NCBI RefSeq assembly: GCF_025370935.1 | Contig: NC_133499.1 | Span: 1 to 64,000, forward strand | Source of the DNA: Choristoneura fumiferana | Lineage: Eukaryota > Arthropoda > Insecta > Lepidoptera > Tortricidae | DNA: 64,000 bases | Direction: 5' to 3' | Part shown: positions 1-10,944 of the stretch, one piece after another | How the letters are laid out: every line of letters begins with the position of its first letter | Position numbering within the stretch: position 1 is the first letter of the stretch | Notes under the pieces: generated by a model | What the model was told of the DNA's origin: nothing | Seen by the model: only the letters and a program-made list of their open reading frames with translations | Databases searched by the model: none | Position numbers and translations under genes: made by a program

Positions 1-38
1 CGCCTCTAGAGGCGAATTCATACGCGACAGCCCTCATT
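1..38 (+). repeat. Repeat copy shared with 63180-63219
   Basis: The first 38 bases (CCTCTAGAGGCGAATTC, then a short tail ending CCCTCATTA) recur with few changes at 63180-63219. This is a dispersed repeat cut by the window edge. A short TGCCG run follows at 50-70. Class unknown. Confidence 0.6.
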
Positions 39-235
39 AGTTCGGTACTATGCCGTGCCGTGCCGTGCCGTGGACACGTCCGGCACGCGTCCGGCGCGCG
101 GAGGCATGCGCTTTCATTCCGTCGCGAATCTAAACGAAAAGCAGGTGCTTGTGCAAACAGATTGCAGTCAAATTATGGCCCACGATTGCCTGGTACAAAT
201 CTCGTTTTGCGAATTTCGATTCCGACAAAAAAGCC

Positions 236-306
236 CGTTTAGACTTGCAAGAAAAATAGTGCAAGTTACATAACATACTCTAATAACATGGCACTTGATT
301 GACCAC
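236..306 (+). repeat. Short dispersed repeat, second copy at 6711-6771
   Basis: Both copies share ACTTGCAAGAAAAAT, GTGCAAGTT and then a segment ending TGGACCAC/TTGACCAC. No coding content. Class not recognised. Confidence 0.5.
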
Positions 307-725
307 CAAACTCGTTGGCTTTACGGCTTCGCAATATAATACACCAAACACCATCAACCACCAACGAGATGGACGGATGATTTGGTTGATCATCATGATG
401 ATGAATGTACTATAGGACCAGGGACCTTTCCAGGTGGTAGGACCTTTACATACTGTCCATATAACAGTTTGCACTTGGTTTACATACTCCACAGGCTATC
501 CTAGATATGATGCCATAATTATTTTTAACTTTAAATTTATTTTGCGAGAATTATTCAAATAAAAAAAAAACAACCACAAATCTTCAAATTGCTGAAAATG
601 CAGGCAACAAAAATGACATAAAACGCTACAATAAGCTTCTTAGGTACGACTGTACCCACAGGCAAAAAATAAGAAACTTTAGAATTCTTGAAACTTAATA
701 CCTCAAAATAACGTAGCCCTATCGG
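307..725. other. Unassigned AT-rich sequence
   Basis: No convincing ORF, splice-bounded exon or repeat match was seen here. Confidence 0.4.
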
Positions 726-893
726 CCTAGATTGCTACCACCATCTCGCTCGCTAATCCTGCCGTGTTTCGGCGTGGAGAGTAAGACAGCCGGTGAAATT
801 ACTGGCACTTGAGGTATCCCATCTTAGGCCTCTAGGTTGGCAACGTATCTGCAATACCCCGTTGTTGCAGATGTTTATGGGCGGCGGTGATCA
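726..893 (+). repeat. Repeat family A (SINE/LINE-tail-like), 5'-truncated
   Basis: Family A is a non-coding unit of about 270 bp with the recognisable blocks GTGGAGAGTAAGACAGCC, GGTGAAATTACTGGCACTTG, CTCTAGGTTGGCAACG and GGGCGGTGGTGATC, usually ending in an A-rich tail. This copy stops abruptly at 893, where a repeat L copy begins. The A tail suggests retroposition. Other copies are at 8792, 40003, 54536, 62161 (inverted) and 63311. Confidence 0.8.
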
Positions 894-1082
894 TGTTTTA
901 TCAAAATCGGTTCAGCCGTTTTTGAGATATTGAACCATCGCTAGAAAACCTGCTTTTAAATAAAAAAAAACGCATTCAAATCGGTCCACCCGTTTAAGAG
1001 CTACGGTGCCACAGACAGACACATGGACAGACACACATAGCGGTGAACCTTATAGCACCCCTTTTTTACGTCGGCGGTTAAA
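894..1082 (+). repeat. Repeat family L
   Basis: Contains AATCGGTTCAGCCGTTTTT, AAATCGGTCCACCCGTTTAA and a terminal ACGTCGGCGGTTAAAA block. Copies occur at 20280-20475 (+), 44488-44705 (-), and partially at 8736-8780 (-) and 61643-61725 (-). Non-coding dispersed element of unknown class. Confidence 0.7.
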
Positions 1083-1715
1083 AACGACTTAAATATTTCT
1101 CAGTAGGTACCAGTGGAATGTCATATTTTAGACAGAAGAGGGAATTCGTCGCACCTCCGGTCGTTCGTGCTACATGCCTTCCATACACCAAACTTAAATG
1201 GAAACAAGGAAATATTAATATTTAACGAAATTTAAAACTTCTGAGCCCCATCTGGCGCTGCACGCGATAACTTTATTTTGGGGGAAAAATTATGTCTAAG
1301 ATTAACTTGGCGTGCTAATCATCATAATTGCATTTACATTCACTTATGTAAATAGAACATTGAAATTATATACCGGCCAAGCGCGTATCGGGCACTGCGC
1401 AAGTGCGCAGTACGAAAAAGAGAAAAAAATCTGCCAAGTGGGGAGTCTTACTCGCGCACTGAGGGTCGTTGTTTACTTCGCTGACAAAAGAATTGAGATC
1501 TATAGGTGTAGCTTCCAAGTATTCCGCTTGGGATGCATTTAAGATTTCAAGTTATTTTATACTTAATACCAAGGGAGGTGAAGTGAAGATCACACACATA
1601 GCAACATGAAGACCTGATTGCGTATGAGGGGAATGAATTAAATGAATGAGTGAATGAATGTCAAGATCCCGCTGTCATTACATGGCATGTTTTTGTGTGC
1701 GTGACTTCATCTCTG
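1083..1715. other. Unassigned sequence
   Basis: AT-rich, with only short ORFs lacking family signatures or splice context. No repeat match seen inside the window. Confidence 0.4.
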
Positions 1716-1719
1716 GTGG

Positions 1720-1930
1720 CACTACATATTATAAGTCGATTTTAATAAAAATTTGCACTTTAAAGTTGAATATTTCGCAAAAAATCAATAAATCGAAAAA
1801 TCGTCTTAGCCTAACCCCTTATGGTTTTAAAAGACATCCAATGATACCCCACACTATAGGGTTGGATGAGAAAAAGAAATCACCCCACTTTACGTCTATG
1901 GGAGGTACCCTAAAAAATGTTTTTTAAGTT
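1720..1930 (+). repeat. Repeat family E, internal fragment
   Basis: Matches the middle of the larger family E copies at 24412-25060 and 55226-55900: TTTGCACTTTAAAGTTGAAT, then ATATTTCGCAAA, then TTTACGTCTATGGGAGGTAC. Both ends are missing. The ORF here is incidental. Confidence 0.7.
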
Positions 1931-2555
1931 TTTTTTCTACTCCTATACTGTAATCTGTGATTTACTTAATCACGAACAGTAATATAACAGCATACATAAA
2001 AAGATTCTGGAAAAGTCTATATTGTCTATTCCCCATAACAGCACTGTATCGTAATGTTGCTAAAACGATACTGCAAACTGCAACCACTTACTTTTTTTTT
2101 CTTAATTCGTACGTTCGGACAGGCTAAGGTGCAGCCAGTTACATATTTATATGGTTTTTATACAGAATAAAAACTTTCCGAACATAATCCATAGCCTGCC
2201 AACATAAGTAACGCGTATTTTTAACATCGTCACAGGCAAGTAAACGTTAATCAAAAACAATAATTAACTTAGACAAATTTTGACATTTTCATATTTGTCA
2301 CTTGTTTATTGTTGTTACCTTCTCTTTGCGTTGCCATACTTTTTACTAAAATATGAAAACGTTTAAAGTTTACTATTTCTCTAATTTTTAATTGTAATTT
2401 ATAAGTATCCAGTCGAAGAAAAAGTATTGTATGCAACGTTGTATAAGTAAGTCAAAAAAAGCTCGTGGCGTCTTTTTCTTACGATGTTCGCTAAAGCTCA
2501 CATCGTAACTCACGCCACTCACCTTTTTTGAACCCTGTTATACAACTGTTGCATA
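1931..2555. other. Unassigned sequence
   Basis: AT-rich stretch. No supported gene or repeat was seen. Confidence 0.35.
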
Positions 2556-2559
2556 AAAT

Positions 2560-2748
2560 ACTATTATATACCGTTTTGTCGCATAGTTTACATATATATC
2601 CGTGCAAAATAACAGCTTTCTAGGATTTATAGTCCCTGAGCAAAGCCGCGGACGGACGGACAGACAGATCTGACGGCACGGCACGGCAGACATGGCGAAA
2701 CTATAAGGGTTCCGTTTTTGCCATTTTGGCTCCGGAACCCTAAAAATT
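2560..2748 (+). repeat. Repeat family E, 3' end
   Basis: Carries TATATATCCGTGCAAAAT, the GGACGGACGGACAGACAGA stretch, ATGGCGAAACTATAAGGG and the terminal CTCCGGAACCCTAAAAA. A short GGCACGGCACGGCA insertion sits inside the GACA stretch. Confidence 0.75.
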
Positions 2749-2811
2749 GGGAAGTAAAATTTCTGATATATATTGATTAACGATAAGTTCATAATTATAA
2801 TTAGAGTTCCG

Positions 2812-2905
2812 GCAATCGGTGGATGCAGGTGGCGAGTTGTCGTTCATTGTGGCGTTCTAAGGGAGAGCCCTTTGTTCAGCATTGGTCTTCCGGCTGATGA
2901 GCTGG
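2812..2905 (+). mobile_element. RTE-like LINE ORF2 tail, short 3' fragment
   Basis: Reading through the segment gives a decayed version of the conserved end of RTE-type LINE ORF2 (W-M-Q .. G-E-x-x-V-Q-x-W), followed by CCGGCTGATGA. Longer, clearer copies are at 22296-22605 and 23926-24090. Only about 30 codons remain. Confidence 0.6.
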
Positions 2906-3762
2906 AGTTCGAATTTAAATATCATGAAATCAGTCGAAGCGGTGTAATTCCGACCAAAAAGGTAAATGAGATAATGGGCCCAAGTTCGACAAAAACGTGT
3001 TGATTTTTGCAGTGTATATTGTGTTGAGCATACTGGAAATGAATTAAAGGAAAAATACAAACTTCAACTAAATTAAGAAGAAAGGAAAATTAATTAAAAA
3101 TTAAAGTAAAAAGACATAAATAATAGAGAATGCTCGACTTGGACAAAAATTTGCATTTTAATGTTGAATATTTCGGAAACGAGATAATCTCTAAGCTAAG
3201 CTGCGGACTTACGGACAGACTGACATCGGCGATAACCACTGAAGGTATCTGTGCTGTCTGTCAGGCTAGTTGGCGCTAGCAAGGTCCGATTGACAACTTT
3301 GACATTTGTGTCACGTTTGTCATTGGTTAAATAATTGAGTTAATCGCAAGAACTGTAATGTCAAATGGACCGCACAATATTAACGCCATCAGCGATATTA
3401 CACCTGTCGAAAAACCAAAAACCCCATTCCCAAACTACTTATTTGACACTATCTAACGTTACACATATTCGAACAAATAAAAATACATTAGCTGATAAAC
3501 AAGTAGATAGAAATGGACAATAAGATGTGAATCAGGTGTGCCCGTTTCTTCCGAACTTGGCCCGTCACTACCATGCTTATTAGCTCTAAATTCGAATCCG
3601 AAGGAGTCACGGCTGGCAGCGGCCGTAATTTGGGCCATTTCGGTACAATTTGGGCCATTACCATCAGCAGCTATTGTGTCGGCCATAGATTTACTTATTA
3701 TGAATGTTTGAGTTGTTGTAAGGTACAATATAAAGCACTATTGTTTACCCCCGGCTTTGCTC
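2906..3762. other. Unassigned sequence
   Basis: Only short ORFs without signatures. A GACAACTTTGACATTTG-type segment near 3290 looks like intergenic insect DNA. Nothing further can be supported. Confidence 0.35.
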
Positions 3763-3765
3763 GCG

Positions 3766-4083
3766 TCATCATCATCATCATCATCATCCCAGCCTATATA
3801 CGTCCCACTGCTGGGCACAGGCCTCCTCTCAGAACAAGAGGGCTTGGGCCATAGTTCCCACGCGGGCCCAGTGCGGATTGGGAACTTCACACACACCATT
3901 GAATTGCTTCGCAGGTTTGCGCAGGTTTCCTCACGATGTTTTCCTTCACCGCAAAGCTCGTGGTAAATTTCAAATGTAACTCCGCACATGAATTCCGAAA
4001 AACTCAGAGGTGCGAGCCGGGGTTTGAACCCACGACCCTCTGCTTGAGAGGCGATAGGTCAAAACCACTAGGCTACCACGGCT
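3766..4083 (-). repeat. SINE family B, full-length
   Basis: On the minus strand this runs from a tRNA-like head (CCGTGGTAGCCTAGTGG as A box region, GGGTTTGAACCC-type B box) through a conserved body to GGCTGGGATGATGATGATGA. The head is preserved well enough to place polymerase III boxes but does not fold as a functional tRNA. Other copies: 6464, 11573 (-), 19081 (+), 45151 (-), 51325 (+), 54303 (-). Confidence 0.85.
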
Positions 4084-4745
4084 CCATTCCCGTGGGAATA
4101 TCGAGAAAAAAAGTAGCCTATAGCCTATATAATATTCTAGATGTCCAGCTATCTACATACCACATCCGAACTCGTCCAGCAGTTCATCAGCAAGCCCTAA
4201 ATAGTAGATTGTATAAGAGCATAAAACGACCCATTGTATCCGAGACGTTCATATAGGCACCCGAGCCGGTACGGCGAGCCCGGCGAGGGTGCATAGACAC
4301 GACAAGGGCGAAACGGGTTCAATACTCCACTTTAATACTGCTTTTTTCACTTCGATTGCGAGGAAATATATAACTTGATTATTTTTTTAAATATAAAAAA
4401 ACTTTCACTACTGGTTTCGCACACAATAAAGATATATTTGAATATATAAAAAATCTTGGCATATTCTTGATTCCGTAATACACATTACAACACCTACATA
4501 CATAATACGTTGCTATAACTTTGAACAAACAATTAAAATTTAACCTCCAAACGTAATTTAGTTCAATAACTTCAACGTTACCTTCATTCAATGAACCGAA
4601 GTTATGCGTAACATCACGCAGTTACTGACTTTGCTAACCGTAACTCGTTAGAATATTAAATAACTATTAACTAATTTAGAATCTTCACCCGCGACTTAAT
4701 CCACGTAGAGGAACAATCTTAATAATGCTATACTAATAATAAATA
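4084..4745. other. Unassigned sequence
   Basis: AT-rich with no supported gene. Confidence 0.35.
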
Positions 4746-4749
4746 AACT

Positions 4750-5110
4750 AAGTGATAACATCACGGATAACTCACGTCTGAAATCGAGTTTGGCTGGACA
4801 TGTTTCGGGCTAATCCGCAACCCTTCATCTGGGAGCACCGCGACTCAGCGGCTGTAATACTTAAATACTTGTAATGTATACATATCATTTAATAATATTG
4901 TACATCTGTTTTAAAAAAATATACCTCGTTGAGTTTCTTGCCGGATTCTTCTCAACAGAGGTTTTCCGAACCGGTGGTAGATTTATTTTGACATTCATAA
5001 GTGCCTAAATTAGTGCTTAAATTGAATAGGCTTAATAGGCGCACGCCGCATTTAAAATGAGTCAGTCTCACGGTAGTTTCATGTTCATACATAAACTACA
5101 AACCATACTT
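4750..5110. repeat. Repeat family K region
   Basis: Contains GATAACTCACGTCT, AATCGAGTTTGGCTGGACAT and TTTCGGGCTAA blocks that recur at 17525-17620 and 18220-18320. A GTCTCACGGTAG segment near 5070 recurs at 42156. Boundaries are unclear and no coding content was seen. Confidence 0.5.
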
Positions 5111-5574
5111 TGCTCACCCGCGAGCTCGTGACCTTACGATAGTTACGTCTGTGCAACAAATATGTGTTCTTGCAGCTCCTCCATGCACAAATGTTTGGAC
5201 TGTAAACTCACTCATCTCGGTAAGTTATATATTATTTTTGCGTGAAAGAAGTCGGTGGCAAAAGCTAGTCTTACTTAATAAGACGTGCAACATATAATAT
5301 TATATGTGTTTAGGGAGCACTGACTCTCGGTGCATTCACCGTCTGGCCCGACTAGAATAAAACATAGTATATATTCTCGCCTCAGACGATGCACAATTCT
5401 AAAATACTCAAGCTTTTCGCGAAAGATCTTTAAATTCCAACCACAAAGCTCGACCGGAGTCACCTTGTTGCCTTCTAAAGGTCTCTACTAATTACACCGT
5501 ATCATAACATGAACGTAATAGCAACGTCTCAGGTGAAAATATATTTTTTGTATCGAAAAGTATAAAGCCGGGTC

Positions 5575-6300
5575 CACATTTGCATCATTTTGTCGTATCG
5601 TATCTCCGTTGCGTTGCAAGACGCGTATCAAGATCGCTAGTGGGGGGAGGGACGCAAAAACAGCGCGATCATGCGGCGCGCCGTATCAGCAGGGCTACTA
5701 CGAAACTCGGAACTCGAAGTTCGTATCGTACCGTCCCTCTCGCTCTCGTATTAAATAGTATAAGTGTCAGAGGGACCGCACGACACGAACTTCGAGTTTC
5801 GAATTTCGTAGTAGCCCTGCTGATCGCTCGGGATCGATGTTGATACTATGTACCCCGATACTATACGATAACTATTGATAATATACGATACTATATATTA
5901 TATATCCCGCACACTCGCGATCGGATACGCGTATCAAGATCAGTAAGTATGGACGTATTTTGATACTGTATCACATACGAAGTTATGATTTGATACGCGA
6001 TACGCCGTGAATCGCTCTCGAGGAGGTTTTCCCCGATCATCAAAGGGGATACGGATAACGTCCATACTTAATGATACAGCGTTATGATACGATACGCTGC
6101 TACGCTACGGTTAGTATAGACGCATTTTTTCACGCGACGATGCTGGTGATACGGTGTGCCCAAAGTGAACGACTATGCCCGTTAGCACGTTTCGTAACCA
6201 ACCGTCGCCGGCGCGTCATATACGCGTTTGACATTCCGTTTGACACTTCGTCTGACACATTCCTATTACGTTCATGGCCTGATACGGTGTAATGTGTAGA
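5575..6300. mobile_element. GATAC-rich repeat with nested hairpin element
   Basis: The stretch is dominated by GATAC/GTATC words. GATACGCGTATCAAGAT occurs near 5925 and a close variant near 5623. GTATGGACGT near 5947 is matched in reverse by ACGTCCATACTTA near 6058. This suggests a non-autonomous element with internal palindromes. A family P hairpin is inserted at 5687-5822. Confidence 0.5.
5687..5822. mobile_element. MITE family P, hairpin copy 1
   Basis: Terminal inverted repeats AGGGCTACTACGAAA / TTTCGTAGTAGCCCT enclose arms that also pair (GAACTTCGAGTT, GTCCCTCT). The element is about 136 bp and is almost entirely self-complementary around an AATAGTATAAG centre. Relatives are at 21790, 28441 and 28554. 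Confidence 0.8.
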
Positions 6301-6463
6301 AACCTTTAAGTAAAATGGTGGTATCTCAAAAAAACTTGAGGTAGTTGTAAATATGTACAGTAGTTCCTTGCATTAATAATAATAATAATTTAATAACAAC
6401 ACAGCACGGCTCATACAGTAAATACCTTACAGATCTAACATAATATTTAAAACAAATTAGGTG

Positions 6464-6554
6464 ACTGGGCCCGCGCGGGGAACTATGGCCCAAGCCCTCT
6501 TGTTTCTGAGAGGAGGCCTGTGCCCAGCAGTGGGACGTATATAGGCTGGGATGA
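6464..6554 (+). repeat. SINE family B, 3' fragment
   Basis: Matches the last 90 bp of the full copy at 19081-19390: CTGGGCCCGCG, AGAGGAGGCCTGTGCCCAGC, GGGACGTATATAGGCTGGGA. The tRNA-like head is missing. Confidence 0.8.
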
Positions 6555-6832
6555 GGTGACAAAACGGCGTGACCCCGTTGAGTCACTGCCCTGGCGCTGA
6601 CATTATGTGCCACAGCGGAGCGTGCAAAAACATTTGACACGTCCTATGGCCCTAAAATAGTCGTGTCAGATATTTTTGCTGGTGACTATATACCATTGTA
6701 TTGCTTAAAGCCGAGTTTGGACTTGCAAGAAAAATCGTGCAAGTTGCATTACATTGCGGCGCTCGATGGACCACTATAAACTGGTATAAATAACTCAAAA
6801 GTTATTTTTTCGAGATACCTTTTAAGTTAGCT

Positions 6833-7024
6833 GTACCCTTAGTGTAAGTTTTCGCTTACAAAATACGTCTCGATCGCGTTCGCGTTAAAATCTCAACTTG
6901 TATGGAAACACGAACATCGCCAACGTTCCGCTAGAGGCGCTGTTCGTGTTTCCATACAAATTGAGATTTTAACGCGAACGCGATCGAGACGTATTTTATA
7001 ACCGAAAACTTACACTAAGGGTAC
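6833..7024. mobile_element. Near-perfect palindromic MITE
   Basis: Arms starting GTACCCTTAGTGTAAGTTTT and ending with the reverse complement at 7024 pair over roughly 85 bases each, around a loop of about 20 bases (CATCGCCAACGTTCCGCTAG). The arms contain CTCGATCGCGTTCGCGTTA. No ORF. Single-stranded, it would form one long hairpin. Confidence 0.85.
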
Positions 7025-7091
7025 TGCATAAAACCCCGGCATTGTCATTTAATTTCATAGTTCAATATCTTAAAAGTGGCTGAACCTAATT

Positions 7092-7465
7092 TAAGGCAGT
7101 TGTCTCACCGCCGGCGAGGAAACGATTGGCTATCGACTATTTTCTCGCTCAAGAAACGAACAAAAGATATAAGATCCTGTGTGAGTAAAAGAGATATATA
7201 CATTAATAGTTGATCGCTGGCGGTTCACACTGCCGGCGAGAACTCGCTCTTACATCTTTTGTCGCAGCGACAAGAGCTATAAAACTCGCTGAGCTATAAA
7301 ACTAGCTCAGCTATTAGCTTGGCGGCCGCCCGGCTCGAGCGAGTGGAGCGAGTACTTAATCGCCCGTCGTGCTCGAACACTCGCTGTTCACTGCTCGCCC
7401 ACTCGTTTCTAGTTACTCGCTCTGCTCGCTTCTCGCTCATCGTCGGCGGTGGGACAAGTGCCTAA
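7092..7465. mobile_element. TIR element, non-autonomous
   Basis: Left end TAAGGCAGTTGTCTCACCGC pairs with right end GGCGGTGGGACAAGTGCCTA allowing two mismatches. The interior is rich in CTCGCTC/GAGCGAG words and has no coding potential. Length is about 370 bp. Superfamily not assigned. Confidence 0.7.
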
Positions 7466-7654
7466 GTATACCCGGTAGGGGTAGTGTTGCCAGCTCCTGT
7501 CGTAGGTGTCTCTAGCTAATGCGGGGGCGGAATCTATTTACGAATAAACACGCAAAGGATTTGTACCATGTATACTTATCCTGTGTTTTAGTGAACATAA
7601 TTTTACACTAGCTGTTGGCCACGTGAAGAATTAGTAGCCGCCCAAGTAAGAAAA

Positions 7655-8110
7655 AGCGGTCAAGTGCGAGTCGGACTCGCCCGTGAAGGGTTCCGTAGCA
7701 GCAAGTAACATAATATAAAAGTTTCCTTTACTTTACGATTTATGACGTATTAAAACAAAACAACTTACTAGATCTCGTTGAAACCAATTTTCGGTGAAAG
7801 TTTGCATGGTCATGTACATCATATATTTTTTTTAGTTTTATCATTCTTTTATTTAGAAGTTACACAGGGGGGGGGGCACGTTTTACCACTTTGTAAGTGT
7901 CTCTCGCGCAAACTATTCAGTTTAGAAAAAAAAATGATGTTAGAAACCCCAATGTCATTTTTGAAGACCTATCCATAGATACTCCCATCAATACAAAAAA
8001 AAAAGTTAAGAATAGCCGTAAGGAAACTCGCTTTCACACAAAAAACTACTTCGAAATCGGTCCATACGTTTGCGAGTTACGATGCCACAGTTTATGTTAC
8101 ATAACAATTC
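7655..8110 (+). repeat. Diverged repeat related to family E
   Basis: Starts with GTCAAGTGCGAGTCGGACTC followed by GGGTTCCGTAGCAGCA and has the GTTGAAACCAATTTTCGGTG segment also seen at 23300. It ends near AAATCGGTCCATACGTTTGC and GATGCCACAG. ORFs here are incidental. Confidence 0.5.
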
Positions 8111-8222
8111 TTTGAAATAAAAAATAAAATTACTTTTTTTAGCCCATGAATAGTCCCACAGCTGGGCAAAAGCATTGTTACCATTCATCCCTGTCGAGAG
8201 CATGCATACTATTAAATCTGAA

Positions 8223-8475
8223 GACCAGATGGCCTAGTGGTTAGAGAACCTGACTACGAAGCTTGAGGTTCCGGGTTCGATTCCCGGCCGGGGCAGATAT
8301 TTCTACGAATAATACGAATGTTTGTTCTCGGGTCTTGGATGTTCAATATGTATTTCAGTGTGTATGTATTTATCTATGTTTATCCGTTGCCTAGTATCCA
8401 TAGTACAAGCTTTGCTTAGTTTGGGACTAGCTCAATTGGTGTCAAGTGTCCCATGATACTTACTTCCTACTTATT
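8223..8475 (+). repeat. SINE family C, full-length
   Basis: tRNA-derived head with A box TGGCCTAGTGG and B box GGTTCGATTCC, then a body with TGTTCTCGGGTCTTGGAT, ACAAGCTTTGCTTAGTTTGG and GTGTCAAGTGTCCCATGATA. Copies: 17631 (-), 36060/36845 (interrupted), 52504 (+), fragment 45458. Not a functional tRNA gene. Confidence 0.85.
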
Positions 8476-8735
8476 TTTTTTTATATTTAAATTAGCAACA
8501 TGTCTACTCCTGCTGTGGGATTCTCCAATATCGGGGTCGTTGAACCCGTTACATTAACGGCTGTCATGGCTTATCGGTTAGCTTCGACTATTGTTTTAAA
8601 CTGTGGTTAAATTGCATCGGTTTCGGCAGCCGCAGTCACGGAGGTCAACTAAGGTCAAGTGTAGTTTCATTTTCTTCTGGTTTCTCTGCGAGGGGCCTTA
8701 ACAGCTTTATTGGCATCGAATTGCCTAATTATCCA

Positions 8736-8780
8736 GACGTAAAAAGAGGGGGGTTTATAAGTTTGATCGCTTATGTATTA
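8736..8780 (-). repeat. Repeat family L, terminal fragment
   Basis: The GACGTAAAAAGAGGGG and GTTTGATCGCT blocks match the end of the inverted L copy at 44488. Confidence 0.45.
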
Positions 8781-8791
8781 TGTATTATTTA

Positions 8792-9067
8792 GCAGGTGGT
8801 AGGACCTTGTGCAAGGTCCGCCCGGACTGCTACCACCATATTGCTCGCTAATCCTACCGTGAAGCAGCAGTGTGCAGCTGTTGTGTTTCGGTGTGGAGAG
8901 TAAGACAGCCGGTGAAATTACTGGCACTTGAGGTATCCTATCTTTAGGCCTCTAGGTTGGCAACGCATCTGCAATACCCCTTGTTTTGCAGGTGTCTATG
9001 GGCGGTGGTGATCTCTCACCATCAGGAGACCCACTTGCTCGTTTGCTATACAGTCGAATAAAAAAAT
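8792..9067 (+). repeat. Repeat family A, near full-length
   Basis: Starts CAGGTGGTAGGACCTTGTGC with the internal palindrome ACCTTGTGCAAGGT and ends AGACCCACTTGCTCG plus an A-rich tail. It is one of the most complete copies in the window. Confidence 0.85.
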
Positions 9068-9224
9068 ATATAATTATGTATTTGTATGTGTGTGGGTGTA
9101 CTTAGACATTTCTGGTGTCATCATAGCTTCGAAATAATGCATTTGAGGGCATACAGATGTAGTGCTTGATTGTTTGAAAGCAATCAAGGGGTTAGTATAA
9201 TTTCGTCTAAAAAGCATCTGTCCT

Positions 9225-9417
9225 ACGTAGAAAATCAAAGAAGCAACTGGTCTAAGTAGCAACTTTTCTAAGTATCAAGTGGTCTAAAATTCTTTGACTC
9301 AAAGCTCCATTGACCATTGCTTTTTAGACCACTTGCTAATTAGACCAGTTGTTTCTGAGACTACTTGATACTTAGACCAGTTGCTTCTTAGACAACTTGC
9401 TACTTAGACCAGCTGTA
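9225..9417. repeat. Inverted arrays of a TTAGACCAGTTGC-like unit
   Basis: The left part repeats the unit on one strand (CAACTGGTCTAAGTAGC, CAAGTGGTCTAAAA) and the right part repeats it on the other (TTTAGACCACTTGC, TTAGACCAGTTG three times), around a centre near 9300. Units are roughly 18-20 bp and degenerate. Class unknown. Confidence 0.7.
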
Positions 9418-9419
9418 TC

Positions 9420-9650
9420 AAATGAAAGCTAATAATTGGGCTAATCTAAATACATATCGGTTATAATACTTTTAACCTACCGTTTTCACATAAATATAAA
9501 AAAAGTGTAAAATAAAACATTAAATTTAAAAAATTAAAAAACCCGACTGCCAAAACTAAAAGGAAGAAATTAAGCGTAGTGGTCTAGAACTCTGTTGAGT
9601 AGCTAATTTATTATTACATTATTCATTATATCTGTACCAGCTCTTGGTAT
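9420..9650 (+). repeat. Foldback family S, single arm
   Basis: Shares GAAAGCTAATAATT, CCTACCGTTTTCACATAAAT, AACCCGACTGCC and GTGGTCTAGAACTCTGT with the left arm of the palindrome near 10945-11180. Only one arm is present. Confidence 0.65.
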
Positions 9651-9764
9651 AGCAGCGTGGGACGTCAGGGTGGGTGGAACACGAGAACACGACATAGTGC
9701 TTTAAAGTTTTACCCTTTTGTGGATAGCCTTGGTAAGGATCTAAAGAATAATCTTTATTTGTTA

Positions 9765-10285
9765 GGGTTCCGGGCCAAAATGGCAAAAACGGAACCCTTA
9801 TAATTTCGCCATGTCTGTCTGTCTGTCCGTCCGCGACTTTTCTCAGGGACTATCAATGCTAGAAAGCTGTAATTTTGCACGGATATATATTTTATGTAAA
9901 CTATGCTGACAAAATGGTTTGCTACGACGATTTTTAGATTCAGTGTTTTTTTTGCGAAATATTCAACTTTAAAGTGCATGTTTTCATTAAAATCGAGCGT
10001 CCCCCCCCCCTCTAAAATCTAAACCGGTTAGCGGAAAAATTTGAAAAAAAATCAGAATGGTAGTAAGTACTTATCAAACTTTCTAAAACTATAACGGCTA
10101 AGTTTGCTTGATAGTTTATTAGTGTAGTGTCAGAGTAAATAGCAGCCTAAGGTATAAAATATACCTAAACTTGGAAGATTCCGTATAAAATATGAAATCC
10201 TTAGAAAAATATTACTTAATATTTTCGTAATGGCTACGGAACCCTATTTTGGGCGTATCCGAAACGCTCTTGGCCGGTTTTTATT
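9765..10285 (-). repeat. Repeat family E, long copy
   Basis: On the minus strand it runs from a decayed end near 10285, through GGTATATTTTATACCTTAGG and TTTGCACTTTAAAGTTGAAT-like text, to the GGACAGACAGACAGACATGG stretch and GGAACCCTAACAA. Part of the middle is missing. Confidence 0.75.
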
Positions 10286-10689
10286 GCCGCAATTTATTCA
10301 TCACTTTTCTTACCGCTTGTATTTTTGTTGTAATCGCAAAATTCAGGGTAGTTTCTCGTAGTAAAGGTCTGAATAAACGCACTTTAAATAGTTTATTCAA
10401 CCAGTCGTTACTTTGCGGAGGTCCGTAATATCAATGATAGAATCCGGAACACGGAATTTTGCCGTTAGAACTAAAATCACCGACATAGCGGGAAAAAATG
10501 CAAGTTGAAGTGGTAATGTGCTAGCCATATCGCTCGAACAGCCGTTGGGGGAGAAAAGTCCTCGGGCGATCACGAACCGAAATACGAAGGGTTTGTTTGG
10601 CCTCCCACTAGGTGGACTAACATCGCGACAGTTGCTAGCAACTTCTAAGGGGCTAATGACGTCTTCCGGTTGATGACGATGAAGAATTG

Positions 10690-10900
10690 CTTATTACCCG
10701 ACTGCCCGAAGGAGGGTTATGTTTTTCGAGGGTTATGTTTTGTGTATGTACGTATGTATGTGGATATGTAAGTCCATTTCTTTGGTCCTCGCTGCAGCCT
10801 AAACGGCTGGACGGATTGTAACATATGAGGTATCATGGGGTTCGTCATAACTGTCGGAGTGACATAGGGTATATAATATTTCAATATGGCGTCTGCGAAA
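10690..10900 (+). repeat. Repeat family J
   Basis: CCGACTGCCCGAAGGAGGGT, TATGTTTTTCGAG, TTGGTCCTC and GGAGTGACATAGGGTATATA recur in order at 12098-12255. Non-coding. Confidence 0.6.
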
Positions 10901-10944
10901 AAAAATATGGCGGAGGAATGAAAAAATATTTTGGATTGTAACAA

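Noticed and set aside
8223..8300. tRNA-like sequence with A and B boxes
   Set aside because: It is the head of a repeated SINE followed by the family body. The same head recurs at 36060, 52504 and, inverted, 17880, and the cloverleaf is not preserved.
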